Of a DNA stretch of 64,000 nt, positions 34,850 to 45,043 are shown one piece after another; positions within the stretch are counted from its first letter, which is position 1, and every line of letters begins with the position of its first letter. The DNA lies in NCBI GenBank assembly GCA_015179025.1, contig WHUX01000108.1:62001-126000 (forward strand), read 5' to 3'. Made by a program: the position numbers and the translations under genes. Under the pieces are notes generated by a model. That model searched no databases, was not told where the DNA came from, and saw only the letters and a program-made list of their open reading frames with translations. This DNA comes from Terfezia claveryi (lineage: Eukaryota; Ascomycota; Pezizomycetes; Pezizales; Pezizaceae).

Positions 34850-35257
34850 CTATTCGATATGAGCCTGAAGTATCCCCATTAAATATTCCACCCATCTCCC
34901 GTAGGATTGCACATCCTGCTTTATCTGTTGAAGGATCGATATACAGTGGACAAGATATTTTTCATGCTCCCTTTCCACACCCTTTCCTGCTCCTGTACTG
35001 AGTGTGAAGCTCTCCAGAGCGAACAGCAGTTGAAATTGTGCCAATTTCCCCTCAAAGTTTCCAAGTTCAACTACAAAGTTTTGACGTTGTACTTCGAGGT
35101 CCGTGCTCGGACACCAAGGCGGGGAGGAGTTCGAGAAGAGCGTGGGGTCACAAATAAAGCGTCCAACGATGTCGAGAGAGATTGAGACCAGTTGGTGAAA
35201 GTTGATGAGCTCCCTGTATAGAGGGTAGACCGGAGAGTTTACAGCTGGCTCTGACAT
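34850..35257 (-). CDS. Unrecognised 135-aa helical protein
   Basis: A single-exon frame from ATG at 35257 to TGA. The protein is helical-looking, with hydrophobic stretches LINFHQLVSISLDIVGRFIC and LAQFQLLFALESFTL, and no known motif or signal peptide. It lies 1.5 kb upstream of the minus-strand NACHT-ankyrin gene and in the same orientation, but nothing links the two. Upstream (35470-35660) are several CCAAT/ATTGG boxes. It could be a small real gene or a fragment of a larger one; the amino-acid composition is plausible for coding sequence but no homology is claimed. Confidence 0.4.
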   Translation of the reverse strand: MSEPAVNSPVYPLYRELINFHQLVSISLDIVGRFICDPTLFSNSSPPWCPSTDLEVQRQNFVVELGNFEGKLAQFQLLFALESFTLSTGAGKGVEREHEKYLVHCISILQQIKQDVQSYGRWVEYLMGILQAHIE

Positions 35258-35929
35258 CTTTGTGACTGATGATGTGTGAGATTGGTGCAGTAACTGTATG
35301 GCAATTGTTTGGGCTCGGGTATATCAATGTGTGACAGCGCGTGTGCAGTACGGGGACTATAGTACTGCTAAGATATAAGATAAGGCACGACTCGCTCCCA
35401 TATATATATACTATATACAGTCTCCAGGCATAAATTATCAAGAGCCCGATATGTTTACAGTACGCTCAACTTCCTTGATTGGATACCACGGGGCTTAGGA
35501 ACTCGATCCAATAAGAGGGGTCATAGTTGAAGCCTCGGCTATCGGCATCCAGTACAGCGATTGACTGCATCCAATAAAAGAAACTCTTTACCATAAAACC
35601 GACGAGTTGGGATCTGTAAACACTCAATCCAATAGTCGAGAAATCCCAACTAGTGATCCAGTAAGCCTTAACGGTAGATATAGATACTCAAAATATAGGT
35701 CAGGCAAAATTAACGACTAGGTACCTATAAGGTGAGGTGCCTAGTACCGGTTGCCTAATAGGTCAGTAAACTGTGGCCTTATTACAAGCCAACGTATTAT
35801 CAGGTACATCGATATCTAGGCAGCATGGGGTGTGACGCACTACTGATCGGATTTTCTGTTTTTTTGCTTGCCAAAAAAAAAAAAAAAAAAAAAATCGCAA
35901 ATCTGGAAAGTAAGTATTAAATTGGTTAG
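35258..35929. other. Gap with CCAAT boxes and a poly(A) run
   Basis: CCAAT or ATTGG motifs recur at about 60-bp spacing between 35470 and 35640. A run of 24 or so A at about 35873-35896 could be the tail of an unrecognised retroelement. No coding sequence is supported. Confidence 0.4.
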
Positions 35930-36482
35930 AAATTCTATTGTCATATGAATAGGCCTAAACTAAATCTAGAGTTATAAATTCTACATGTAGATAGTCTTGC
36001 TATACTTATTAATAAAAAATATATAAGTAGTAAATAATATAAAGATATATAGACTAATATTTAATATGTTAGGAATATAGCTTTAATAGACTTATAGAGT
36101 TTAGTATACATTTTTTATTATTTGTAGTAGATAAGTAGATATAGACCAATTATTAAAACAATAGCCTAATATAAAAAGAAAAGTACTTGAGAATTAAATA
36201 GGGCTAATAAGATCAGGTGAACTGTATATAAGTTTAGCTTATATATTTTATTAAAGTACTTAAGTATAGTCTACAATAAATATTTTATTTTAAACTTAGT
36301 CTATTATAAATTTGTATAGAATTAGAAATTTTGTATAGGACTTGGCTTTTGTCTATTAACTATAGACTAATATATTAACTTATTATATATATTATATTTA
36401 GTATTGAGGATAACTAATTATTAAGATATTCTTTAAACTATTTTTTATGAATAGCTTAGGTTTATAAAAGTACTATAGTATA
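35930..36482. other. Extremely AT-rich block, probably RIP-decayed
   Basis: Almost pure A/T with abundant TpA (for example stretches of TATATAAGTAG and TTATTAATAAAAAATATAT) and no open frame. The composition differs sharply from both sides and is typical of repeats degraded by repeat-induced point mutation. What it was is not recoverable by eye. Confidence 0.6.
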
Positions 36483-36662
36483 ACATATATTGCCCGGAGC
36501 AGGCCTATAGGGCACCGAGCAAACATATATTGTCTGGAGCAGGCCAATAGGGCACTGAGCGAGCATATATTGTCCGGAGCAGGCCTATAAGGCACTGAGC
36601 AAGTACATATGTATTGCCCCGAGCAGGCCTATAGGGCACCGAGCAAACATATATTGCCCGGA
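36483..36662. repeat. 40-bp satellite, about 4.4 units
   Basis: Units read ACATATATTGCCCGGAGCAG followed by GCCTATAGGGCACCGAGCAA, with a few substitutions per unit. The array sits exactly at the edge of the AT-rich block. Confidence 0.88.
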
Positions 36663-37195
36663 ATAATTACGCGTAGGCACTAAGAGTCTGGTCACGAGTG
36701 CATTCAAAAAGTATTCTCCAAAGCTGTGCGCTTCTTTTGAGCCCCCTAGTGTCTAATTCCAAGATAACTCATGAGTTATGCGCTACAGCCGTTTTGTTGC
36801 ATATCCCGGTGGTGTTGCATAACCCCGTCGCATGCTGTACCCCTTCCCCCACCCCCACCCATCCCCCTCCCTCATCCTTTCCATCACCTCCACCCCCTCC
36901 CTCACCCAGCTCCACCACCAAGACTGGGGCCCTTCTGAAACAGGAACAGGAACACCCATAGACGGTGCACGCATAGATGCACGCACAGACTACAGCCACG
37001 CCCACAAGGGACGAAAAGCAGTGAGATTAGGGTTGTCCTAGTCCACCCGACTGGGTATGATCAACCCCACTTCAACCTAGACATGGTGAAACCGTTACCT
37101 CACGTGTCTACACTTGATCTGACCGTTGGCTGAGAGAACCAACCTCGTAGATCCAGGAGTACCTTGGAGTCAATTTATGTCCATAGGAAGAACTA
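36663..37195. other. Gap with a polypyrimidine tract
   Basis: A C/T-only-like tract runs from about 36835 to 36915 (CCCCCACCCCCACCC then CCTCCCTCA). No gene is supported. Confidence 0.45.
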
Positions 37196-37947
37196 CAGGC
37201 AAACCTCTATAATAGCATCCTCTATAATTGAATAACCTAGCTATTAGCATAGTATCCCCCATTCCCGAGTTTGGAACTATGGCGAAAATAGCGTAACTCT
37301 GTAATAGCATGCATAGCATTTTAATCCTGCCAAGTGCGAACATATACCCCTGCATATCTACAATAGCTGCATGGAGGCAGACACAACTTATGAAAATGCG
37401 GAGGTTTATACTTTGATCTCTATATCTACAACGGATATATCTATCAGTTTAATTGCGATCGAACCTAGCCTATTCAAACAATACAGAGCAGACCCCAAAT
37501 CACTCCGCTGTCGAGAGGTTGATGCAACAAACAGTAAGCGCTTCCAGTAAGTTTTCGCATGCACAAGGACATCCAAAGGCAACACAGCAGGAGTTGGCAC
37601 AGTGGTTTAATGTTAAGTTCAAGAAACAATATGCTGTATAGATGACACTGCATAGGGGTATAGCAAGATTTCCATAATCTTGAGCGCTGCTTGGCTACTC
37701 TGCAACTTCGGAAACCCCAACGGCAAACTCCAATCACATCTTATTTTCAAGGTAGCGGAGGTAGTGGAGTGGAAGTAGTGGGGCAGTAGGGAGAGCGGTA
37801 GCAGTGGAGGGCTGATGTGTAGCAAGATTTCGTAAATTGGACATTATATATTACCACATTCACGTGATGCCAAGCAAAACCTTTATAAATGCATAACTCC
37901 TGAGAACCCTCCGGTGCCGATTTTATGCTATTATACAGGTTTGCCTA
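37196..37947 (+). mobile_element. 752-bp non-autonomous pogo-like element
   Basis: Inverted ends (C/T)AGGCAAACCT(C/G)TATAATAGCAT match at 22 of 24 positions and are flanked by TA (37194-37195, 37948-37949). Only a transposase N-terminal relic is encoded (37453-37641). A G/A-rich GGTAGTGGAG-type repeat occupies about 37750-37810. Confidence 0.82.
37453..37641 (+). pseudogene. Pogo-type transposase HTH fragment
   Basis: Sixty-two codons end in HPKATQQELAQWFNVKFKKQ, a typical second-helix segment of the pogo/Tigger DNA-binding N-terminus. There is no catalytic domain and the frame stops at TAG 37639-37641. It lies inside the TIR-bounded element at 37196-37947, so the element retained only the DNA-binding end of its former transposase. 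Confidence 0.6.
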
Positions 37948-38256
37948 TAGACATAGTTGGATCTAGGAGTTTCTAGAGGGGCCATTAGCTATACCATTGA
38001 TACCACCAGATATAGGGTAGTTCTATCCTCTAACTGATTGTTGTCTAAGAGAACCCAACATCCTTGGGTCCAGGAGTACCTGAAGGCGGCTGTAGGAAGA
38101 GCCTGGGTTGGTGTTGGCATTATAGACATGATGGCGTCGCGATGTTGTGAATTTCTGTTCAGCAAGGAGGAATATAACTGTACACATATTCATTTGACGT
38201 CCCAGCACAGCTGGCATTTGGAATCCAAGCCAGACTTCAAACATGGGGCTACTCCG
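37948..38256. other. Non-coding gap
   Basis: No gene is supported. A phrase reading CCAGGAGTACCT occurs here (near 38072) and before the pogo-like element (near 37152), possibly an older duplication. Confidence 0.4.
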
Positions 38257-38643
38257 AAATTTTTTTTCTGCAGCACTGCACGTCAAGGGCTCGCCTCAGC
38301 TGCCTGTTGGGCGTCGTGGGACTGGCGAAACTCGATCTAAAACTGATAACCGGACTAAAGACGGTGTGGTAGGGAGAATACCAAGATAGGACTAGCTTAA
38401 TTCCGAAAAGGGTAGACTGGGAGATACCGGAAAAGGAATGGGCCAAAAAAGGACTACTGTGTGATTTCTCAAAAAGGCAACGATCCAATGATACCGAAAG
38501 AAGATGTCAAAAATTCTGAATAGCCATTGCGTGCTGCGGTGGGAGACTTTCCCACATGGTCACCCACCGCAGTACTAGCGTGGTGATCTGAAGCTTAGAT
38601 ATGGACGAGATATCTCGTATTCTCGAGTCTATAGTCGTAGTTG
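38257..38643 (-). mobile_element. 5S rRNA-derived SINE, copy 1
   Basis: On the minus strand the first 120 nt (38642-38523) resemble a complete 5S rRNA: TACGACTATAGACT at the start, AAGCTTCAGATC in the A-box position, CTAGTACTGCGGTGGGTGACC spanning the intermediate element and C box (19 nt of it in common with all copies), then a closing GC-rich arm. About 265 nt of unrelated body follow, ending GCAGTGCTGCAG and an A-rich tail. The same head plus body occurs at 57360-57757, which identifies a dispersed SINE rather than a lone 5S pseudogene. Confidence 0.75.
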
Positions 38644-39728
38644 TCAACGTGTTATCTGTTCTGGAAAATGAGGTTGTTCTAGATAATGGAGGATGGCTCA
38701 CAAAGTAGGGCGGTTGCCAGTGGAAACATAGCTGCCTGTTGCTTGCAGCCACGCAATTTTGTCTTGTATGAATACGGATGCCCTGTAAAAATAAATAGTT
38801 ACGTAGATAACGTAACCTAGATGTGACTTTAGAACAGTCGCCCCCCGATTGACATAGTACCTCGGTTGGTGTTGTAGTCACCATTTTATGGGGAAGTTTT
38901 CCGTTGGTGAGAGGGATTAAATGTTTGACTCAGTATACCTCTACTGTAGAGTGCTGATACCTTCTTATTCACGAATTGCTTCCGGGTGATTTCATCCATC
39001 CAACATAGAGCTCCGCCGGATCCTGTCCTGGGAATTCCCTGGACAGCTCAAGGCGCAATTTGTGCTTACGATGTGTCGTATGTGCGCTTGTTCATGGTGT
39101 TGCTAAATCTATGCTTATGACCAAGTTCTCTAGCTACTGTCGTATCTTGTAAGGGTGGGTGGATTGCGGACTTCAAGTTGGTGATAGCTAGAGGGTTGAT
39201 CCAGCCCTATATAGGCTACACTGCTAAATTACCCTAAGGGTAGCTTAACCAATATTATTATCAACCTGCACTATCTCCTCCGTTCTGCTTCCGATGGCAC
39301 GAGATAATTGTATTCATTTATAGTGCTCTGCCACATGTACAGATGAACCTCATTACAAGCATACTTAATATAAGCATATATTCGTTACAAGCATACCTCA
39401 AGTGTTCCCCCATAGTAAATAAGCATATTCACCATACATATGCTTGTAAATAAGAGATGCACGTTACTCAATTAGGTATGCTTGTTACTTAATTAGGTAC
39501 AACTCCATAGATTACAAGTCCCACACGCAAGCGAATACTTACAGATTACCGAGTGTATCTCTAAACCTAAAGAAACAGCAATCGTGGAAATAATTTCGTA
39601 GCAGTGTAATGGAACGGTCGGAGCGGTTGTAAGAGTGGAACCAACTGTGTAACATCGAGTGTCTTTGAAAGTCAGGAAGCCCTTGTCGGGTTCCTTGCCC
39701 AATTGCTCAATCTCGGAATGCATGAAGA
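38644..39728. other. Gap with GTTACAAGCATA repeats
   Basis: No gene is supported. Between 39345 and 39495 the motif TTACAAGCATA occurs at least three times in both orientations, suggesting the end of an undetermined small element. Confidence 0.4.
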
Positions 39729-39960
39729 TTTTTTTTTTTTTTTTTAATACTTGTTACTCTTATTCGGTTCCAGTAAGGGGACCATGAAGAGCCACTCGGA
39801 AACCCGAGTGGATTCAGGACAAGGCAAGTTAATCTGCCAGGTCCGGCGCGCGGAAAGCAAAGAGGAAAAATCTCAAGAGAAACGAGGTCCCATGCTGTCA
39901 TTAACCGGCTTGCGCCAGATGACCCAAAGGGCCTGACTGAACCTCGATCCAAAACCCCGG
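39729..39960 (-). mobile_element. LINE 3' tail (same UTR as the LINE at 1-3 kb)
   Basis: Poly(T) at 39729-39746 (poly(A) on the minus strand) is followed by the UTR shared with 1690-3113, 48391, 56059 and 56777, including CAAGTTAATCTGCCAGGTCC. The target duplication could not be located because the 5' end is unclear. Confidence 0.75.
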
Positions 39961-40124
39961 ACAGATCAGAAAGAAAAAAATAGAAATTGCTCGCCAGTAG
40001 AAGTCCGCCTAAAACAACCCCACAACCGTTCGCAGGTGGAAAAACTCAAAAATGATAACGTCTGAAAAGCTCAAAAATGATAACGTCTCGCAAGTGGGAA
40101 CAAGAATGTCGTGTGTAGGAAGGA

Positions 40125-41060
40125 ATATTATATATTCCAATTATACGCTGTGGTGCGGAAGACTCGCTTGCCCATGCGAAGCCCGTGTGTAGTGTCGATC
40201 CCCTCCGCCATGTAGATAACGAGTGATGACGCCAGCTTTCCGCCCTTCTGCCTTCTTGCAACAACCAGCGGATGCCCAGAATTCGAGCCCCCTGGTTATC
40301 CTCTTCGATCCAGCGGCGCATGAGACCGGGTTTGTACCTCATAGGGGCTGCGTGAAGTACAACAGCTTGTGTTCGGTTCGTGGTTTTTGGGGTGTTCGGG
40401 GGTGGTGCCACTGTCGCAGGTTTCTTTGCCGAAATCCATCCTGCCTGTATCTGTGGTATGCGATCAGGATGGACCCTCTCCATCCCTTTCCCTGATGATG
40501 GTGGATTATTCGGAGGGTTCAGAGGTGATGTGTGTGTTGTCCTCTCTTCTTTGCCTTTGCCTTTTTGTTGCGAGGTGGTGGTTGCGAGTGCTGCCTTGGG
40601 GGTGGGGGGTTTGACCGGGAGAGAAGCTACTGACGCCTTTGCCAACTCTTTATTCTTTGGTTGTGGGGCACGTGGTGTGGGTTGCTGGTGGTGTTAGTTG
40701 CCGCTTCCGCATACGTCCGTGCTGGGGGGGATATCGGGAGGGGATCGGTGTTGGTGGAAATGTGGTGTCGTCTGGGTGCCTGTGTCTGTCACTGGGGCTT
40801 CGTCATCATCGTCATCGTCATCGGAAGAGTCCTCGTCCTCGATCTGCTTTTTTATCTGCTGCTCTAATGACTGCCATAGCGCCTCGCCATGAGAGTGTGC
40901 GTCCTTCCGAAAATCGCAAGGTGGGTTGAATTTCATATTATTCTCCCTGGCTAGTAACTCTGTGAGCTTGACAACATAGTACTTCCACATACCATCGAGG
41001 TAAGGATGCTTGCCAAAGAAGGGGAAGGGGACGATCGTTACATACTGAGCTGAACCCTGG
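40125..41060 (-). pseudogene. Tad1-like LINE ORF1 fragment
   Basis: Minus-strand frames 40990-40697 and 40645-40260 form one protein with a stop and a frameshift. In order: an upstream segment GSAQYVTIVPFPFFG, an acidic run of Asp near 40810, a Pro/Thr/Lys-rich linker, the ORF1 core AVVLHAAPMRYKPG...RWIEEDNQGARILGIRWLLQEG, and, in a shifted frame, SSLVIYM and LRMGKRVFRTT. This is the RNA-binding protein of a LINE. It stops at about 40125 and ORF2 is absent; a LINE 3' tail in the same orientation lies 165 bp beyond. Its 5' side abuts a 5S-derived SINE at 41062. Confidence 0.7.
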
Positions 41061-41061
41061 A

Positions 41062-41215
41062 CTATCTACGGCCATTGACAGAAGAAAACGAGGCATCCCG
41101 TCCGCTCTGCCATATCTAGGCTTCAGATCGCCCGGCTAGTACTGCGGTGGGTGACCATGGGTATTAATTTTTGACTTCTTCTTTCAGTATCATTGGATGC
41201 CTCTTTTTCACTTTA
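41062..41215 (+). mobile_element. 5S rRNA-derived SINE, truncated copy 2
   Basis: The plus strand reads as 5S-like: CTACGGCCATTGACAGAAG, GAGGCATCCCGTCCGCTCTG, then CTAGTACTGCGGTGGGTGACC in the internal control region. It is followed by the first 40 or so bases of the SINE body (AATTTTTGACTTCTTCTTTC). About 30 nt of the 5S 3' arm are missing compared with the other copies and the body is cut short. Confidence 0.72.
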
Positions 41216-41559
41216 AGCCTTCCTTAACAACCGACAAGGGTTGGCAATGTTAAGCAAGTAGGGGAATAAAACCTCTCGAATCAATCAATCTTCATAAAAA
41301 AAGGTCTCATCCCATAGAAGTGATATATATTGTATACATGTGTGAAGTTTCTCGATAGAGCCTTCACAAAGAGGAGAGAGGGAAGTTAAATAACACTTTG
41401 AAAGCTCGACCGGAAAAAAAAAAAAACGGACGAAAAAAAAACTCGAAAAACCCACCGGACCCAACTAGACTTAGATAGAGGGGGGGGAGAGGAAGACAGA
41501 GGGACAGATAATCACAGAAAAACCAGGGTCTTCTCTTTGCTTTTTTGGACGCAGGTTCA

Positions 41560-42480
41560 AATGCCGTTGGCTGCTCCAGCCCTTCCTTTAACAGCCAATT
41601 GATAATTCCGCTGATCGTCCTTTTGAAACTCCCCTTTAAACATCACCTCGTATTTCTTCAATAGCTTGGGTGTATGGCCTAGGGTATACTCCAAAAAATA
41701 CCAGTTGCTTGCATCAGTGCGATACCAAAACAACGAGAATTTTCACTGATTTCACCAACTTTGTGCTTCCGGTTATACTCCAAAGCAGATCTGATTTCCA
41801 TAGCATTCTGGGCTACGCCTTGAATGTAATCCTCCTTCACCTCCGTAACACCCAAGATTTCGCCATCTCATAATTTGATGGAATAGTCCACATTCCCCAT
41901 TGCTTTTGAACCTTCTACGTATCTTTCCACCAAAACCAAGAACTGAGAATTGAAGGATTTTGCTGTGGCGTGGAGGATACAGTAAATATAGATTGACTTG
42001 TGAGCTTCAGGACCCTGATCAACTGGGGTCAATGCTGTCTATTCAATTCGTTCATGAGATAAGAGAAGAGCTCCTCATTGATGTGATTATATTCGCATTG
42101 AAATACCGGAAACTGACTAAGTGGATTCCTGGGGTCATACGAAATCCCGTAGAGTGTGCACACTTCCTCCATCTTAAAGTCACTAAAGATTTTCACATTA
42201 CTTTTCGGATACTATGAGAGTAGTATCTTTTTTCACAGTCATTGTTTGGAGGAAATCTCGCAGCTCCGCATCAGTCTGTGGTTCGGCGATCTTGACACCA
42301 TTTTTTTTCGAAAATGAAATGATCAGTGTCCTTCACCTTATGATGATGTTGGGTAATGAAGGTGGCTAGATCGGCTAGTGTCACAGTATTTGTGTTCACA
42401 AGCCAAGGGGTTGAAGAGGACCTATTTGGTTTAACAATTATTTGGAATACTTGTCGATTTAGTCTCTCCTCTATTAAAAG
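41560..42480 (-). pseudogene. Broken Crinkler-type gene: ubiquitin-like header plus REase-like domain
   Basis: On the minus strand a ubiquitin-like segment (about 42430-42220; motifs LADLATFI and TDAELRDFL) is followed by a linker with EVCTLYGISYDP and FPVFQCEY (about 42180-42080). A REase-fold-like region (about 42000-41750) has LVLVERYVEG, DYSI and GVTEVKEDYIQGVAQN, fitting the Asp...Glu-x-Lys pattern. This order is known from CR (Crinkler) effectors of fungi and oomycetes, whose nuclease-type C-termini act in host or rival cells. Here the gene is broken by a frameshift at a run of eight A (minus sense), stops after the header, and further frame changes, so it is not expressed as a whole. 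No secretion signal was seen. The family call is by motif only. Confidence 0.5.
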
Positions 42481-44154
42481 GTTACTGAGCGAGTGATATC
42501 GCTGGGTATTGGAGGATGCAGCGGTGGACTCTTAGTGCAGTAAAGCAGGGTGATGCGAGTGCAGGACCGGGAAGATCGTGCGAGTGTATGAGCATGACTG
42601 TGTGATATTCGGTCAAGAGTAGACAGTCTTATTGAGTCTATCTCAAGAAGCATGTAGATACATGAGTGTCCTGAGAGCTCGTATATATAGAGATAAGATC
42701 AGGGTAAAGACAATCTAAGCCAGCTATCCTAAGAGCGGTAATGCCATTTGTACGCGCAAGCAGCTTTGCCAGATGCATGAATGAATGCGTAAGCATTGGA
42801 TTGATGTGCAAGCAGTAAACCGAGTGCGAGAGCATTAACTTGAAGCAATGAGGATAACAGGTATTGGTATGTAAGCTAGTAAGCGAACAGTGAATACATG
42901 TGAAGAGAAGAAATAACGCAGAGATCCGTTAGCAGGGTAACAAGTACTCGCATTGGGTATCAGCAATACATAGCGGAGAGACTTGACTGTATACGTAAGG
43001 AAAATGGTCATTTCAACATCCTCAAGCTCCCGTAGTCTGTTCCACTCATCGAGGGATTTGGTAGAGAGGCCAGACTGCGAGGCTGATTCCACCGGACCTC
43101 CGGTTGCTTTTAGACCGGGCTTGTAATTCACATGAACGACTACGGCTTGTTCGCTGCCGCCGGCTCCTTGCTTTTACCCTTCTCCCTTGATATCTTGTGA
43201 GCTGGCTCGTTCCAGGTGGTTTCGGTCGCTGCGAAGAGGGGTCAGCATTGGTAGAAACGCGGCATCTTGTGCCCGGTGGCTAGTGATGGCATCGAAATCG
43301 GGATACGGAGGTTGAGGGCGAAAGAGGCTGTTGATGTGCGAAGAGGAGAAAAGAACAAGGAACGTATTCTTGATTTAGCTGTCGCGAGGGATAATGTCGT
43401 GTTGAAGAGGTGGCTCGCTGAATAAGCAGCTTCCCAAACCCGACACCATGTGGTAGCAACGTTTTAGTCTGGTTGCACGACCCTCCTCCTGTGGAGGGTC
43501 TGGACAAGGCAGCAAGGTCAAGGACGGAGTCATTTCCCGCCTCACGCCCTCGAAGCGCCCGACATGTTACTTTCCCAAGCTCGACGGTCTCCCGGTACAG
43601 CTCTAGAAGCCGCCCCTAGCTGCCCTGCACGAACCAGGGTTTCCAGAGGCACGCACCAAGGTAGTGTTGGTCAAGTTCGGCACTCCACAACAGGTACTAC
43701 AGACGACGTCCAGGTACCCTGTGGGAACTTAAGAGGCTGCTGGAGTTCAAACCACCGGTATTGGGCCTCGAAAGGTGAAGCTTATAGATTTTATAATAGT
43801 GGATGAGTTACTATATAAGTAATTGGGGTGTGCTCCTATTGGTAAGCAGGGTCTGGTAGCGCTCTTATTGCAAGACTTGTTAGCGTACCGCTTGATTTCA
43901 ACAAAATCAAGCGCCACTTCCTTAACAACACAGTAGAACTACTATCAACATATATTAGGAATTCATGCATTCGCAGCCTCTATATATTTATGGAGTCTAT
44001 GCATTTGCAGCCTATCACTTATCTCGGGAGTTTTGCCTTTGACTCCGTCATATCCATGAATGTGTGGTAGGCGGAATGCAAATGGTGTGGATCTATGCAA
44101 CAGCCAAGCGTCAAGCTAGACGCATTTTTGCATAACCAAGACCCTCTCTGCGTA
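42481..44154. other. Gap with unrecognised fragments
   Basis: No gene is supported. A minus-strand frame at 43131-42835 starts MNYKPGLKATGG and could be a LINE ORF1 scrap (compare YKPGLMRRW at 40.3 kb), but the rest does not match. The 43500-43750 stretch is GC-rich without a recognisable product. Confidence 0.4.
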
Positions 44155-44210
44155 GTCTGGTTGGCTATCTCTGCGCTGAGACTACATGTGGAATGCCATA
44201 CCAACCAGAC
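44155..44210. mobile_element. 56-bp miniature inverted-repeat unit
   Basis: GTCTGGTTGG at the left and CCAACCAGAC at the right, each bordered by TA (44153-44154, 44211-44212). The ends equal the first 10 bases of the candidate element at 15394-23612. It is too short to encode anything. Confidence 0.5.
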
Positions 44211-44473
44211 TATAGCCATACCATTAGTTCTGTAATTCACCCTCTCCCGGTGCTAATATTATGCCTCAACCAACTCCCGCAAGGCATCCCTTGCCTCTCC
44301 CTGTTGACCACTCCAAACCTCACCTCATCATGCAACAACCAATCACGCTTTCCTCCGCTTGCAGGATCCATCCCATCCGTGCCCTATCTCCCTCACCCTC
44401 CGGGACAATCATACATAGCCTCGACCCCTCTAGCCTCCATAATGTCCCCCCCACCGCCTGGCCACGGCTTTTA

Positions 44474-44550
44474 GAGGGATCGGGGCCGTCTCATAGTCTT
44501 AGGCTCCACAGACGTACAATTTTCAAAAAAAAAAAAAAAAAAAAAAAAAA
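44474..44550 (+). mobile_element. Short LINE A 3'-end fragment with poly(A)
   Basis: GGGGCCGTCTCATAG, CTTAGGCTCCACAGACGTAC and a 25-base poly(A) match the last bases of LINE A (23283-23348). About 75 bp are retained; no convincing target duplication was found. Confidence 0.75.
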
Positions 44551-44948
44551 GGCTGCATAGATGGAAGTCGGACTGATGACTTGTTGTGAATAACTCTCGG
44601 TAGTACCTATGAAGGGTCGCGGGAGTAAGCAACCAAAAGAAGGCGATTGGGAATGCAGGAAGCAATGCCGGGATCCCTAATCGGGGCAATTGGGAAAGGA
44701 CTGCGAAGGATAAAAGAGCCAGAAAGTACGCAGGAAAAATATCTCTTTGGGAGTAGAACACAAGGACCATAGCAAATAAGTCTATAGCGATACCTTTGAT
44801 AGCTCTCTACTTTGAATATACACACAGAATTCATGAGACTACACAGAATTCTCTTCACGATTCCTCCATTGCATAAACTCGTAATCTTACATGACTAACA
44901 TGTGAACCAGTCTTAAAAGAGAAAGGTGGCAAAGCATGATAGAAGGCC

Positions 44949-44954
44949 TATAAA
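44949..44954 (+). promoter_or_regulatory. TATA box upstream of HNH gene 1
   Basis: TATAAA lies 95 bp upstream of the ATG at 45044, followed by a pyrimidine-rich leader (TTCTTCTCCCTCTG). The ATG context CACCCATGG is favourable. Confidence 0.4.
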
Positions 44955-45043
44955 GTTTCGTCATCTAACCAGATTTCGTTCATCATATTCAATTCTTCTC
45001 CCTCTGAGTGTTCCCTATTCTATATTGTTTCAGCGTCTCACCC

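Noticed and set aside
36698..37041. Pro/Ser-rich plus-strand frames
   Set aside because: Produced by the polypyrimidine tract; no start context, no domain and no neighbouring exons.
41540..41570. GGTTCAAATGCC as a pol III B box
   Set aside because: It lies in the Crinkler-type coding relic, without an A box or cloverleaf.
43564..43806. 80-codon plus-strand frame
   Set aside because: No recognisable motif; arginine- and serine-rich composition typical of GC-rich non-coding sequence.
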